A DNA stretch of 64,000 bases from Methylomonas subterranea (GTDB taxonomy: Bacteria; Pseudomonadota; Gammaproteobacteria; Methylococcales; Methylomonadaceae): positions 186,001-250,000 of the forward strand of contig NZ_JANIBJ010000001.1 in assembly GCF_024505185.1 (NCBI RefSeq), read 5' to 3'. Each line of letters begins with the position of its first letter. Position 1 is the first letter of the stretch. The notes under the pieces are model-generated. The model was not told the DNA's origin and ran no database searches. It saw only the letters and a program-made list of their open reading frames with translations. A program made the position numbers and the translations under genes. Of the stretch, positions 47,401 through 56,799 are shown piece after piece.

Positions 47401-47743
47401 CATAAAAAGCCTTGGAGTGGCGATATCGATCGACGATTTCGGTACCGGTTATTCCAGTTTGAGTTATTTGCGGCATCTTCCCATCGACGAAATCAAGATA
47501 GACCGTTCCTTCATCATGGAAATCACCGACGCGGGCAGTTTAACCGATACCCGCTTGACCGCCATTCCGCTGGCGGTGATCGATTTGGCGAAAAACTTGA
47601 ATATCAAGCTGGTTGCCGAAGGGGTGGAAACCGAGGTGCAAAGTAATTTCTTGCGGGAAAATGGTTGTTTCATCATTCAGGGCTATTGGTTCAGCAAACC
47701 CGTGGATGAAGCAGCCATGCTGGGGTTTTGGCGGCGGGCCTGA
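44411..47743 (+). CDS. REC-SpoIIE phosphatase-REC-PAS-GGDEF-EAL multidomain protein
   Basis: The 1110-residue cytosolic protein has, in order: receiver (about 18-130, Asp in 'IIISDFRMPKL'), PP2C-type SpoIIE phosphatase (about 185-395, 'STISGDFYCME', 'LGDGMGHGLAA', 'ERHQDDVTLL'), receiver (about 430-545, Asp in 'LVITDMVLPDG'), PAS/PAC (about 555-670), GGDEF with intact 'RLGGDEFAI' (about 680-840) and EAL with 'EALLRWF', 'ELTEGVV', 'DDFGTGYSSLSYL' and 'AEGVETE' (860-1105). Both c-di-GMP domains look active. The phosphatase suggests partner-switching with a phosphoprotein antagonist. It is translationally coupled to the kinase gene. Confidence 0.9.
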   Translation: MKASTTERTDTQSLAGLTILCVEDGKEARNLLSIFLRRKGGKILEAEDGEQGLALYRQYKPDIIISDFRMPKLDGIKMCQAIRALGDDSTPIIFLSAHSEVALLQEAISLGATQYIVKPISFEQLNKALEVATEKLDTQRVIHDQLNQLKETVSDYRYQQQRIEHYVTQLVGDKQPQEARVISRPKSTISGDFYCMEATENGLYVMLGDGMGHGLAAILPALDLPRRFRELAAREFSLPRIADELNQALCQRGMGEHFVTMTLLCMDAKQHRLEVINCGNPPLLLFTEDGGEPRKFSSNHVAMGIVSGDEFCPELQVARCDEPARLYLYTDGLPEILDRGAPQVSMNQCMDLMAEGRSETLIDDIDALLRQVASERHQDDVTLLEVLFNPVELESARPVERVNAAASLVGKADERAAMDHDGLKWLSVLYVEDDLDALEHLTRFLQRRLGAVHAAADAKQGLELFKRHRPQLVITDMVLPDGDGLQLIQEIRAIEPGVPVILISGMSSWQSRPPEVANLVNLQINQFLVKPLQGDKLLRGINHCVRRKEYLQKLKLSSSVFMTSPLAITITDKNRNFVSVNPAFTKITGYTDAEVLGCNPKILSSGKHDSKFYRQMWEELNQKDRWSGEIWNRHKNGELFLEWINISVIRDENGEICNYASVFADITQRLVAEEKLRHMAHHDCLTNLPNRLLLNDRLNQAILQAQREKTVLAVIYLDIDHFKNINDTLGHDVGDELILSVARALQSVVREVDTVSRLGGDEFAILLPDVGSSEMAARLVAKIFMTASKTYQIAGRELRTTLSMGVSMFPKDGENPATLLKHADSAMYLAKKEGRNNFQFFDESLENQTERYMLIQHGLHNALKRGELAIHYQPKYALDQGNIVGAEALLRWFSPELGTVSPAEFIPIAEETGFIVDIGCWLIERVCQTMNHWRKQGAVLAPVAINISPIQFHRGNLYKTLSRAIADHAIDPALIQIELTEGVVMNRQQSTIELLHSIKSLGVAISIDDFGTGYSSLSYLRHLPIDEIKIDRSFIMEITDAGSLTDTRLTAIPLAVIDLAKNLNIKLVAEGVETEVQSNFLRENGCFIIQGYWFSKPVDEAAMLGFWRRA

Positions 47744-47838
47744 GTCGCTTCGCCCAGGGCCCGTCCGCCGCGGTTAGGAACGCGCGCGAAATCACTTTAA
47801 CAAGGCATTCCCTCTGCCTTCGGAGACTGTCGTAAAAG

Positions 47839-47873
47839 TTCCCTCTCCTTGCGGGAGAGGGCTGGGGTGAGGG
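47839..47873. repeat. REP-like hairpin repeat
   Basis: CCCTCTCCTTGCGGGAGAGGG forms a hairpin, followed by CTGGGGTGAGGG. The motif is a widely dispersed intergenic repeat in many bacterial genomes. It lies between the convergent ends of the multidomain gene and the exported-protein gene and may end transcription. Confidence 0.6.
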
Positions 47874-47920
47874 ATATAAATAGGGAAGATATTGGGAACG
47901 GAATCGATAAGGCCCGGGCT

Positions 47921-48454
47921 TCAACGTTTGTTTCTTTCCACCGCCAGCGCATCGTGGCGTAAATCCACGTAATTGCTGCCTACCCATTTCCAGAACATGG
48001 CGGCGGCATCCGGATCGGTGCCGAGCAATTTCAAGGCGACGGCGCCGTTACTGCTGATATCGGTGATTTCCGCTTCTATATCCACGCTATCCTTGTTTTG
48101 AACGATGCGTTTGTCGGTGTCGAAACGCAGGGTAATGGTTTCGCCCAGCCGAAACACTTTGGCGGTTTTCAAACCGCCGAAAAATTGCAGCCGATACTCC
48201 GGCACGGATTGAAACGGCAAGACGTATTCGGCATGCCAGCGGAAAGGCGGGCAGTTGATGGGGCCGCTTTTTTTCGGAAAATGCACGGTGTAACCGTCGT
48301 CAACCTGGGCTTTAACCGTACCCTTGGTATAGATTTGATGGCAGTTGGTCAGCACCGTATCGCCGGGTTCGAATTGATACTTGCCCGCCGCCTGACTGCA
48401 AAAGCTGGACAAGGCAGCGATGCAAAACAACAAAAAAATCACCGACCGTCTCAT
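47921..48454 (-). CDS. Exported protein of unknown function
   Basis: The 177-residue protein has a signal peptide (about 1-22, 'VIFLLFCIAALSSFCSQAAG'). The mature part has three cysteines and mainly beta structure ('YQFEPGDTVLTNCHQIYTKG', 'GYTVHFPKKSGPINCP', 'LGETITLRFDTDKR'). Ribosome site AAGGAGGTGT is near-perfect. I do not recognise the family. It lies between the c-di-GMP operon and the RTX gene. Confidence 0.6.
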   Translation of the reverse strand: MRRSVIFLLFCIAALSSFCSQAAGKYQFEPGDTVLTNCHQIYTKGTVKAQVDDGYTVHFPKKSGPINCPPFRWHAEYVLPFQSVPEYRLQFFGGLKTAKVFRLGETITLRFDTDKRIVQNKDSVDIEAEITDISSNGAVALKLLGTDPDAAAMFWKWVGSNYVDLRHDALAVERNKR

Positions 48455-48609
48455 GGTACACCTCCTTTTTAATAATTATGCCATGGAGTCTGGATCGGCC
48501 CGGGGTGAATGTCAAGAAGGCCCATGGTCTGTTCCGGCCCGCGGCTAATAAATGCGTATATTCAAACCGTGCTTCCGTGTGAAGCCCATGAGTTCCGCCG
48601 GCGGCATGC

Positions 48610-50538
48610 TCAAAGCCAATAGGTCGCCAACACCGGCGCCAACGCGGCTTGGTAATCCAGCGGCAGACTGGTCTGGTCGGTCGGCGGCGCAAAGGCAGCC
48701 ATGGCATTGACCAGATTTTCCACTTCGTTGTCCAGCAGGGTCAGCCCGTCCGCGGTCTTGAATTGTTCGACATGATGGGCCGAGCCGGCGTACCAATCCC
48801 GCACAATCAACTTATCGCCGGAACCGATGATGCTGGCTTCCAAATCGTTGTCGGTACGACGGAACCAAATCTGTTCCGCCGTAATATCCGACAAAAATTG
48901 CGCGGTGTCGATGTTGCCGACGGTAAGATCGTCTTCTACCACGGTGTCGGTGCCGTAGCCGCGACCCATAATGTAGGTGTCGTTGCCCGCGCCGCCGGTC
49001 AAGATGTCGGTGCCGGCGCCGCCGTCCAGCCAGTCGTTGCTTTGCAGATCGAATCGCAAGGCGCCATTCCACGCCATTGCCGCGCGGCCGGTAACCAGAT
49101 TAAGGCCATCCCTGGCCGCCGAGCCCGTGCCGAGGTCGTATTGCACGTCGGGCGAGGCGGAAACATGGTTTATGCCGTTGAGCGCAATGTGATTGACATA
49201 CAGGTTGCGATCCTGCGCCGGCGAGCCGGCAATATAGGCATCGTTGAGAAAGACTACATCGACTTGGCGCACGCCGTCGCCCAACAAGGCCGGATCGACA
49301 CTGTAACCGGCGTAAACAGCGGTATTGGCAACGTCAAACGAGGTTTTGAAGTTGCCGTTCACATAAACCGCCATCCGCGCGGCAACGCCGTCGTTCAGTA
49401 AAGAGGCTTTGGCGTTGATAATCAACAGATCGGACGATAGCGGAGACCCTGGACTTTCGGTTAGCCAGTCGCCATAAAGTCTATCGTTGCCGTCGCCGCC
49501 GAATAAACGATCGTTGCCCCGGCCGCCCTGTAATGTGTCATTGCCCAAATTGCCGTACAGGCCATTGTCCGCTTCATTGCCGGTCAGCCGATTGTCGAGG
49601 CCGTTGCCGAAGCCGTCGATGGCGGCGGTGCCGGTTAGGGTCAGATACTCCAGATGATTGCCCAAGGTATGCCGAATAGAGGCGAACACGCTGTCGATGC
49701 CGGCATTGGCGTTTTCCACCGGTACGTCGCCATAGTGATCGACGATATAGACATCGTCGCCTTGACCGCCTTCCAGGCGGTCGGCGCCCAAGCCGCCGTC
49801 CAGGCGGTTGCTCGCCGCGTTGCCCAACAAGGTATTGTCGAGACTGTTACCGGTGGCGTCGATGGCGGCGGTGCCGATCAGGATCAGGTTTTCGACATGG
49901 GCGGCGGCGCTTAAATCGTAAGAGATCAGACTACGGACGGTATCGAAACCGCCGTCGGCGATTTCATTGACCGTATCGGCGCTATGGTCGACCACGTACA
50001 CATCGTCGCCCAAGCCGCCGTTCATGCTGTCCGCGCCGGCCCCGCCATCCAGCCAGTCGTTGCCGTCCAGGCTGAAGCGCAATGCACCGCCCCAGGACAT
50101 GAGCTCGCGGCCGCCTAGCATGTTTTTGCCGTCCCGCGCCGCGCCGCCGTTACCGATATCGTATTGCACGCCGGTGGAAACGGAAGCCAGGCTTTGGCCG
50201 TTGACCTTAATACCGGCGACGTACAGATTGCGATCCTGAGCCGGGGTGCCGGCAATAAATGCATCGTTGGCGAATACCACATCGACCCGCCGCGCGTTAG
50301 CGCCCAGCAAGGCCGGATCGACACTGTAGGCGGCGTAAGCGCCGGTGTTGGCGACGGCGAACGTGGCTTTGAATACGCCGTCCACATAGATATCCATTTG
50401 CGCCGGAACGCCGTCGTTCAGCAGCGAGGCTTTGGCGTTGATGGTCAATTGATTGAGCGTGCCATTCGGCCGCATCGGGTTTATTGCCGTACAGGACGTC
50501 GTCGCCGTTGCCGCCATGGAGATAATCGTTACCCGCAT
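48610..50538 (-). pseudogene. RTX protein, C-terminal part (frameshifted)
   Basis: This is the continuation, in the next frame, of the RTX gene upstream, joined around 50440-50490. The part from 50460 down has two similar modules starting 'INAKASLLNDGV' (about 50455-50160 and 49420-49100), each with 'DRNLYV' and a nearby 'VFxNDAxIAG'. This fits CBM60/CBM36-like calcium-dependent carbohydrate-binding modules. RTX repeats (GGxGxDxx) lie between and after them. The C terminus has 'LPLDYQAALAPVLATYWL', the usual tail of this RTX group. The ATG at 50538 lies inside the other frame and is unlikely to be a natural start. Confidence 0.7.
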
Positions 50539-53500
50539 AACCTTGCAGTGTGTTGTTGGCGTCGTTACCGGTCAGAATATTGTCTTGGGCGTTGCCAATG
50601 GCCTCAAGCGCCGTGGCGCCGCGTAATGTCAGATTTTCAAGATTGACCCCCAAGGTATGGTTAACGAAGCTTTCCACGCTGTCGATACCCTGAGCGTACA
50701 ATTCCACAATCACATCGCCCAGGCTATCCACGATATAAGTATCGTTCCCCGTGCCGCCGCTCAGGTTGTCATTGCCGTTGCCGCCGTCCAGATAGTCGTT
50801 GCCGGCGCCGCCGCTTAGATTGTCATTCCCCGCCAATCCCATCAACACATTGTCGCCGCCGTTGCCGGTGATGCTATTGTCGACGGCATTCCCCCGGCCA
50901 TTGATGGCCGTATCACCCAGTAATACCAAGCGGTTGGCCACACTATCCGGGATGTAAGAATTGTCGCTGGTGTAGCGCGATGGCTCTTGTAGTGCGTAGT
51001 CAATATAGCTGCGTACCTCGTAAGGCGCGCCGATGACGGTATCGCCAATGTTATCGATATAGACGATCGGTCTATCCCAACCCTTGACGATATAGGTGTC
51101 CGCGCCACCTCGGCCGTCCAGAATGTCGCCTGTCACGCCAATGCCCCCACTGGTCAAGACATTGTTCAGGCTATTGCCGATCGCGGAGACGTTGTAAATA
51201 GAGTGCGACCCTGTGCCGTCATATAAGCTGATATTTTCCACGTGATCGGGTAAAACGCCGCCGTCTCTGACCACCCAGGTATCGATCCCCTGGTCTGCAT
51301 ATTCAACGATATGTTCGATGTTTTTATAAACATCGTTCCCCAAACCGCCGTAGCCGGTATCGTTGCCCGCCTTGCCGTCCAGCACATTATTGCCGGCATT
51401 GCCGATCAGGACATTATCCAGTGAATTACCGGTCGCATTGATATTCAGCGGCCCGGTCAGCGTAATGTTTTCGACGTTTGCCGGCAACACGTAACTACGG
51501 GAGGCGAGCACTGTGTCGACGCCACCACCGGCCGCTTCGGTTATGGTGTCGCCGGCATAATCGACGACAAAGGTATCGTCACCCTGCGTCCCCGTCATCG
51601 CGTTGAAACTGCCGAACTCGGTATGGGCAAGAATATCGTCGGCCAACCAGACCGAACCATTGCCGTTATCGAATTCGATACGCTCGATGCCGTCAAAGTA
51701 AATCTGGGTGCTGCTGCCGTCAATTACCAAAGTCTGCTCGTAAATCGCCACGTGCTCGGGAAGTACGCCGGCTTTAAGCCGCAAGGTGTCGATGCGGCCG
51801 TCTTCGCGGCTATCCGACAGATAATCGCTGCCGTCGCCGCGTCCGAACAAATAAACATCGGCGCCGTTGCCGCCAAACAGTCTGTCGTCACCCGCGCCGC
51901 CATCCAATACATCATTGCCGGCTTCGTTATTGACGGCAGTTGAATCGTTAAGCCAAACCCCATAACCCAGTAAGCGGTCGTTGCCGTCGCCCCCTTCCAA
52001 AATGTCGTTACCGAGTCCGCCTTGCAAATCATCATCGCCGGCTCCGCCTTTTAACCAATCGTTGCCGGCCTTGCCGTTGATCGAGTCGTTTCCACCCAGC
52101 CCGTCGATCACGTCGTCGCCGGCAAATCCGCTCAACTCCGTGTCGTTTCCTTCCGTCGGCTTTAGGATCAAGGCCTGAATGTCGCCGTACTCCCACAGTG
52201 TACCGTCGGCGAATTCGATGTAATCGACGCGATTGTTTGCACTGGTGCCCACAAAGTAATTCTTCACACTGACATAGTCGCCGGTCAAAAAACCGTTTAC
52301 GTCGCTGAGTTCGAGACGCAGACTATCCTCGTCGCTAGCCCAATATCGGGTGAGTTTGATGTTATCCGTCGATATGCCTTCCTTGAAACGTAGCGTATCC
52401 AGGGCGCCGCCAGTCTCTATTATCGTGTCCTGGCCGTCGCCGACGGCGAATTCATAAATGTCGTTACCCAGTCCGCCTTGCAGGGTGTCATTGCCCTTGT
52501 GACCAGCCAATGTGTCGTTGCCGGTACCACCGAAAAGCTGATCCGCCGCCGCGCCGCCATATAGTTTGCCGCCGCTGTTATCCAATTGCAGGTTCAAGGC
52601 GGTACTCAGTCGAGTGCCTACCAAGGTATCCAAATCCATTGCGTTGCCGTCGGCAAATACCAGCGTGGCGTCGGTGCCGTAAAAGGCATCTTCGAGTCTG
52701 AGGGTTTCACCGTTGTCCAGGGCAATGTCCAGACACCGGTATTGGTTTTGCGGTCCGTAATTGGCGATCGACAGACCCGCCGCGCCCAAGCCGGTGGCGG
52801 TAGCCAATCGAATGGTGTTGTGGCCTTCGGTGTCATTGATGGTGTCTTCGCCGTCGACATTAAGATAGATATCGTCGCCGGCTCCGCCGGCCAAATAGTC
52901 CGCGCCCGCGCCGCCGTCCAACAGGTCGTTACCGCCGTCGCCGTCACCGCCATAAATGATATCGGCGCCGCCTTCGCCCCACACGGTGTCGTTGCCGCCC
53001 ATGGCATCGATAATGTCGTCTCCGTGATAATAGGCGGTGTAACCGGCGCGCAGTTCGTCGCCTTCGATGGTGTCGTCGGTATCGCCGCCGATAATGGTAT
53101 CGGCACCACCACCGCCTCGGGCGAATTGATGACTTTGGCCGCTGCCCAAATCCAGGTAGTCGTTGCCGTGCAGCTCCGGTGCAGCGTTCAGATCGCCTTC
53201 CAGAGCATCGTCGCCGTCGCCGCCGTACAAAATATCGTCGCCGGCGCCGCCGTCCAAAAAGTCCATGCCGGCTTCGCCGAAAATCACGTCCTTGCCGCGG
53301 CCACCCAGCACGTAATCGCCGCCGTCGCCACCGTAGACAATGTCGTTGCCGCCGGTGCCGGTATCGAGCAGACCAGTTACAGGACTAAAGCCAATACCTA
53401 CGCCCCAGGTGGGTGTATTATCGTCGGCGGCCGCATAGGTTTGATGACTGTTTTTCCAGGTCCAATCGGTATCGGCGGTCATATAGCTGGCATCAGCTAA

Positions 53501-55351
53501 AATAATGTCGTGACCGGCGCCCCCCATGATAATGTCGTTACCTTCGCCGCCCATCAAGGCATCGGAGCGGCCGCTGCCGATCAAAATATCGTCGCCCGCG
53601 CCGCCGTTCAGGAAGTCGCCGACTTGGTCTTCGGGAACGGTTCCGGACAAGGCTTCGACATTATCCCGATCGGCATACAGTCTGTCGCTGTTGTCGCCCC
53701 CCGACAACACGTCGCGCCCGGCGCCGCCATCCAGTACATCGATGCCGTATCCGCCGAACAGTTTATCGTCGCCCCCGCCGCCCAGTAATGTGTTTTCGCC
53801 GCCGCGGGTAGCGATCAAAACGTCATCGCCGCCAAAGCCTTCCAGTTTGTCGTTACCGGTACTGTCGTACAGCGTATCTTCGCGGTCGGGGTCGGGCAAG
53901 TTGACATCGACGAAAATGTTGCCCAGCGCATCGTAGCCAAGCTGGATGCCGTCTGCGTTCGGGTCTTGATCCAGGGGCTGAAAGTCGCCGCTTACGGTAA
54001 GTTCGATGGTGGGTTCGGCCTGGGTAGCGCTACCAAGCGTGACGCCCAATTCGCCGGCATGCCAATTTTTTACGATCAAGGTGTTATCGGTGGCGGCAAT
54101 CAGCAAATCCTGCGTACCGTCGGCCTGAGTCACTAGGTTGTAGCCGATGTGGCGCTGACGGTCTTGCCAAGTGTTGCCGGCTTGTACCCATTGATCGGCC
54201 GCAACGCCGGTCTGACCCATGATTTGAATGCCGTCCAGGGTGATTTTGCCCAGGCCGTCGGTGTCTAAAATGGTGTCCATACCGTCGCCTGCTGCAAACA
54301 CGTATTCGTCATTACCCGCGCCGCCTTCCAGGTAGTCGTTGCCTTTACCGCCAGTGAGGGTGTCATTGTCGTCGCCACCCAATAGTTTGTCCGAATCGCC
54401 ACCGCCGGTTATGGTGTCGTTACCGGTACCGCCGACTAATAAAAATTTATTGAACACATTTGCCAAGCCAGGGCCTTTCTCGTCACTTGGATCAAGGCTA
54501 TCGTCATCTAACGTGCCGAAAATCACCCGACGTCCATCCTTGGTATAGCTCAAATCCGGGTCATTTAATAGATTTAAAAAATAGGCCAGTCCTTCAGGAC
54601 CCGCTAATGAAGTAATTCCGTCTATAGCCATAGCTTTCTGAACTAAACCTTTACCCCCATCCGCAACTATCCACTCTTCGGATTGATGCCCATCGAAATC
54701 GGCCTGTCCATAACTGGCGTAAGTTTTACCGGGACCGTCCCAGATGATAGGCAATTCTTCTCGGGCCAAGCCATAAGGATCCAAAAGCGGGCCTAACACA
54801 AAATCACTGACGTATTGAGACATACCGGTATCGGAATTAAAGTCGAAACCCTCTTGAACGGCATTGATCGTCATCCCTTTGATTGTCCTTTCGCCATTGA
54901 CCACTTCGAACGTTGCGTGGCTAAAATCAATGTTGAAATGTCCACCACCAAAGATGTAGGCGCGCTCGGCGTAATCATTGCTCGACATGTAATCGGTGCC
55001 GTATTGAAGGATGGAGATATCAAGGTCATCTTTGGAAAAACCCAAATTTTCTGGGCCGTTAGCCCCACTAACTATATTTTCTATATATCCACCATTGATG
55101 CCACCAACAAAATTGTAAACACCATCCGCTAAGGTAAGTCTTGTATCAAAAAATTTCTCAACAGCCTTGAATAAGGACGGATAGGCATAGCGTCCGCCGC
55201 CGATTTCCATATAGATTTGCATATCCATAGGATAATCGGCAAGTTTCGCACCGATTGGCCGAATTAAATCGTTGTAATCGACAGACGATAGATCGTCGGT
55301 GCCGAAAATAGCCAGTTTGGTGAGTTTGATGGGATCGTAAACAGTTGACAT
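50297..55351 (-). CDS. Giant RTX/haemolysin-type calcium-binding protein, N-terminal part
   Basis: The 1684-residue open frame follows ribosome site AGAAGGA and contains a non-repeat N terminus (1-310, 'FDGHQSEEWIVADGGKGL'). More than 20 RTX nonapeptide units (GGxGxDxLxGG, for example 'GGTGNDTITGGGDSDKLLGG') lie in clusters separated by haemolysin-type related segments ('VKNYFVGTSANNRVDYIEFA'). These repeats fold as calcium beta-rolls after type I secretion. The last about 60 residues (from 50487) read in the wrong frame and are not RTX-like. The full protein would be about 2240 residues. Transport genes are not nearby. Confidence 0.88.
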   Translation of the reverse strand: MSTVYDPIKLTKLAIFGTDDLSSVDYNDLIRPIGAKLADYPMDMQIYMEIGGGRYAYPSLFKAVEKFFDTRLTLADGVYNFVGGINGGYIENIVSGANGPENLGFSKDDLDISILQYGTDYMSSNDYAERAYIFGGGHFNIDFSHATFEVVNGERTIKGMTINAVQEGFDFNSDTGMSQYVSDFVLGPLLDPYGLAREELPIIWDGPGKTYASYGQADFDGHQSEEWIVADGGKGLVQKAMAIDGITSLAGPEGLAYFLNLLNDPDLSYTKDGRRVIFGTLDDDSLDPSDEKGPGLANVFNKFLLVGGTGNDTITGGGDSDKLLGGDDNDTLTGGKGNDYLEGGAGNDEYVFAAGDGMDTILDTDGLGKITLDGIQIMGQTGVAADQWVQAGNTWQDRQRHIGYNLVTQADGTQDLLIAATDNTLIVKNWHAGELGVTLGSATQAEPTIELTVSGDFQPLDQDPNADGIQLGYDALGNIFVDVNLPDPDREDTLYDSTGNDKLEGFGGDDVLIATRGGENTLLGGGGDDKLFGGYGIDVLDGGAGRDVLSGGDNSDRLYADRDNVEALSGTVPEDQVGDFLNGGAGDDILIGSGRSDALMGGEGNDIIMGGAGHDIILADASYMTADTDWTWKNSHQTYAAADDNTPTWGVGIGFSPVTGLLDTGTGGNDIVYGGDGGDYVLGGRGKDVIFGEAGMDFLDGGAGDDILYGGDGDDALEGDLNAAPELHGNDYLDLGSGQSHQFARGGGGADTIIGGDTDDTIEGDELRAGYTAYYHGDDIIDAMGGNDTVWGEGGADIIYGGDGDGGNDLLDGGAGADYLAGGAGDDIYLNVDGEDTINDTEGHNTIRLATATGLGAAGLSIANYGPQNQYRCLDIALDNGETLRLEDAFYGTDATLVFADGNAMDLDTLVGTRLSTALNLQLDNSGGKLYGGAAADQLFGGTGNDTLAGHKGNDTLQGGLGNDIYEFAVGDGQDTIIETGGALDTLRFKEGISTDNIKLTRYWASDEDSLRLELSDVNGFLTGDYVSVKNYFVGTSANNRVDYIEFADGTLWEYGDIQALILKPTEGNDTELSGFAGDDVIDGLGGNDSINGKAGNDWLKGGAGDDDLQGGLGNDILEGGDGNDRLLGYGVWLNDSTAVNNEAGNDVLDGGAGDDRLFGGNGADVYLFGRGDGSDYLSDSREDGRIDTLRLKAGVLPEHVAIYEQTLVIDGSSTQIYFDGIERIEFDNGNGSVWLADDILAHTEFGSFNAMTGTQGDDTFVVDYAGDTITEAAGGGVDTVLASRSYVLPANVENITLTGPLNINATGNSLDNVLIGNAGNNVLDGKAGNDTGYGGLGNDVYKNIEHIVEYADQGIDTWVVRDGGVLPDHVENISLYDGTGSHSIYNVSAIGNSLNNVLTSGGIGVTGDILDGRGGADTYIVKGWDRPIVYIDNIGDTVIGAPYEVRSYIDYALQEPSRYTSDNSYIPDSVANRLVLLGDTAINGRGNAVDNSITGNGGDNVLMGLAGNDNLSGGAGNDYLDGGNGNDNLSGGTGNDTYIVDSLGDVIVELYAQGIDSVESFVNHTLGVNLENLTLRGATALEAIGNAQDNILTGNDANNTLQGYAGNDYLHGGNGDDVLYGNKPDAAEWHAQSIDHQRQSLAAERRRSGANGYLCGRRIQSHVRRRQHRRLRRLQCRSGLAGR
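50440..50490 (-). other. Frameshift point in the RTX gene
   Basis: RTX-like coding moves from one frame to the next one (a +1 shift in the reading direction) between the repeat ending 'DDVLYG' and the CBM-like 'QLTINAKAS'. The paralogous join ('DRLYGDWLTESPG' to 'LLIINAKAS') lies in one frame, showing what the intact order should be. It may be a real mutation, slippage, or a sequencing error. Confidence 0.75.
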
Positions 55352-55413
55352 GGACTAGTTCCTTCTCTAATTGGTTAATTGAAAGTTACGAAAAAAGGAT
55401 TACGAGTTTTTAA

Positions 55414-56625
55414 TTACTCGACTTTAAGTTCAATGGGTTTATCGGGATCGAGTGTTGCAAAACAATTTGTCTTAGACGATGAATTAACTAAAAAATAGTT
55501 GGTACCATTTTTAGTTTGCTGATTATCGATAGTTATAACTATTTCGTTAATTTCTGTGAATAATGATGAGGTACTAATACGGGTAATTTTTGAAGGTGGA
55601 GTAACATGGATAATTGATCGCCATTCATTATCTATTTCAATAGCAAGGTCTTGATAACCGGCTAAAAGCAACCATCTTTTCTCAGGCAACTCGTATACTC
55701 CAAAACCTGCTGATAAATTATTTGGTAACATTATTTCTTTGGAACTGGCTTTCAGCTCCACTAGAAATGGTTTATTGCCATTAGCATTACTTAGAAATAC
55801 TCGCTTGCTTATTGGCGCTATATGCACACTCCAGCCGCGATATTTAACCTCCTTATCCAAATACCCCTCCAACAACCGCGTAGCCTTGACGCCATCGTAA
55901 AAAACAGCTTTGTTGTATGCTTCCAGTTCATCCCCCTGAACGCCTCGCCCCCTAAATAATACGCCGTTGAGTTGCGGAAGCTCGGTGTCTAGTTCGGTAT
56001 CGTACAATTCTTCCGGTAACGGTTTGGCTTGTCCGTTGACCCATTCTGTGGCCACCGGATCGGCCGTCCCAAACAATGTGGTGCGATGGCCGGTAATGAA
56101 CAGGCGATTCAAGACCCAGCTATATTGGCCGTGGGACCGGTAATCTGGCGCGAAAAAAAACTTCTCAATTTTGGAATAGGGCTTAGGTGTTAAATCGATG
56201 GCTTCCAAAGCCCCGAAGCGGATGGGCGATTGCTTTAAATCAAGCCGCACCAGATAGTCCATTTTGCTGCCCTTGATCCACAATAAATCCTCCGCCACGA
56301 GTTGTAAATGTTCAATGCTACCGCCGTCTCTTTGCCGAGCAATGACTTTGCCCAGTGTTTGGTTGGCTGCGTCGTAAAGCGTGACATCACTCCGCTCACT
56401 TCGAAGCCGATAGAGATCGTTTTTGACGGTAAATTCAATTTCAATCGTTTCAGGCGGTTGCTGAGGCGAATTAACCGGATGTTCAAACTTAACAGGTGGT
56501 GGTTTTTGACCTTGTTTGGTAATGCAATAATCTGCCAATGGATTGGCGTGAGATAGAGTCGACGTGACTAGCAAGGCCGAAAAACTCAATAACCAACGAG
56601 CACTGCGCCGTATTTCCGATGCCAT
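55414..56625 (-). CDS. Exported protein of unknown function
   Basis: The 403-residue protein has a signal peptide (about 1-27, 'LLSFSALLVTSTLSHA') and a mature domain of mostly beta strands with WD/propeller-like spacing ('HGQYSWVLNRLFITGHRTTL', 'RRWSVHIAPISKRVFLSN' type segments). Two cysteines only. No family recognised. It lies 62 bases upstream of the RTX gene on the same strand, so the two could be co-expressed, and a role in RTX export or as a surface partner is possible but unproven. GGAG precedes the ATG. Confidence 0.6.
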   Translation of the reverse strand: MASEIRRSARWLLSFSALLVTSTLSHANPLADYCITKQGQKPPPVKFEHPVNSPQQPPETIEIEFTVKNDLYRLRSERSDVTLYDAANQTLGKVIARQRDGGSIEHLQLVAEDLLWIKGSKMDYLVRLDLKQSPIRFGALEAIDLTPKPYSKIEKFFFAPDYRSHGQYSWVLNRLFITGHRTTLFGTADPVATEWVNGQAKPLPEELYDTELDTELPQLNGVLFRGRGVQGDELEAYNKAVFYDGVKATRLLEGYLDKEVKYRGWSVHIAPISKRVFLSNANGNKPFLVELKASSKEIMLPNNLSAGFGVYELPEKRWLLLAGYQDLAIEIDNEWRSIIHVTPPSKITRISTSSLFTEINEIVITIDNQQTKNGTNYFLVNSSSKTNCFATLDPDKPIELKVE

Positions 56626-56650
56626 TCAAATCTCCACTAATTCCTGCCTA

Positions 56651-56780
56651 ACCCGTTAAGGTGCGCTGATAACCCGATAAGGTGCGCTGATAGGATGCTG
56701 CCGACGTTAACGCGATAAGGTGCGCTAAATTGTGGTAGCTGATAGGATGTGCCGACGTTAGGAGGCGCATCGGTCGAGTC
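56651..56780. repeat. REP cluster, left flank of first RAYT
   Basis: At least two whole and partial units of the REP sequence, with core ACGCGATAAGGTGCGCT and CCGACGTTA and related inverted halves, lie between the exported-protein gene and the RAYT gene. The outer unit has a variant 'CCCGATAAGGTGCGCTGATA'. Confidence 0.8.
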
Positions 56781-56799
56781 ATTCAATACTATCAATCTA

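Noticed and set aside
50346-50538. Start of a separate RTX gene at 50538
   Set aside because: The first about 20 residues are out-of-frame reading of the upstream RTX repeats, so it is a frameshift continuation rather than an independent gene.
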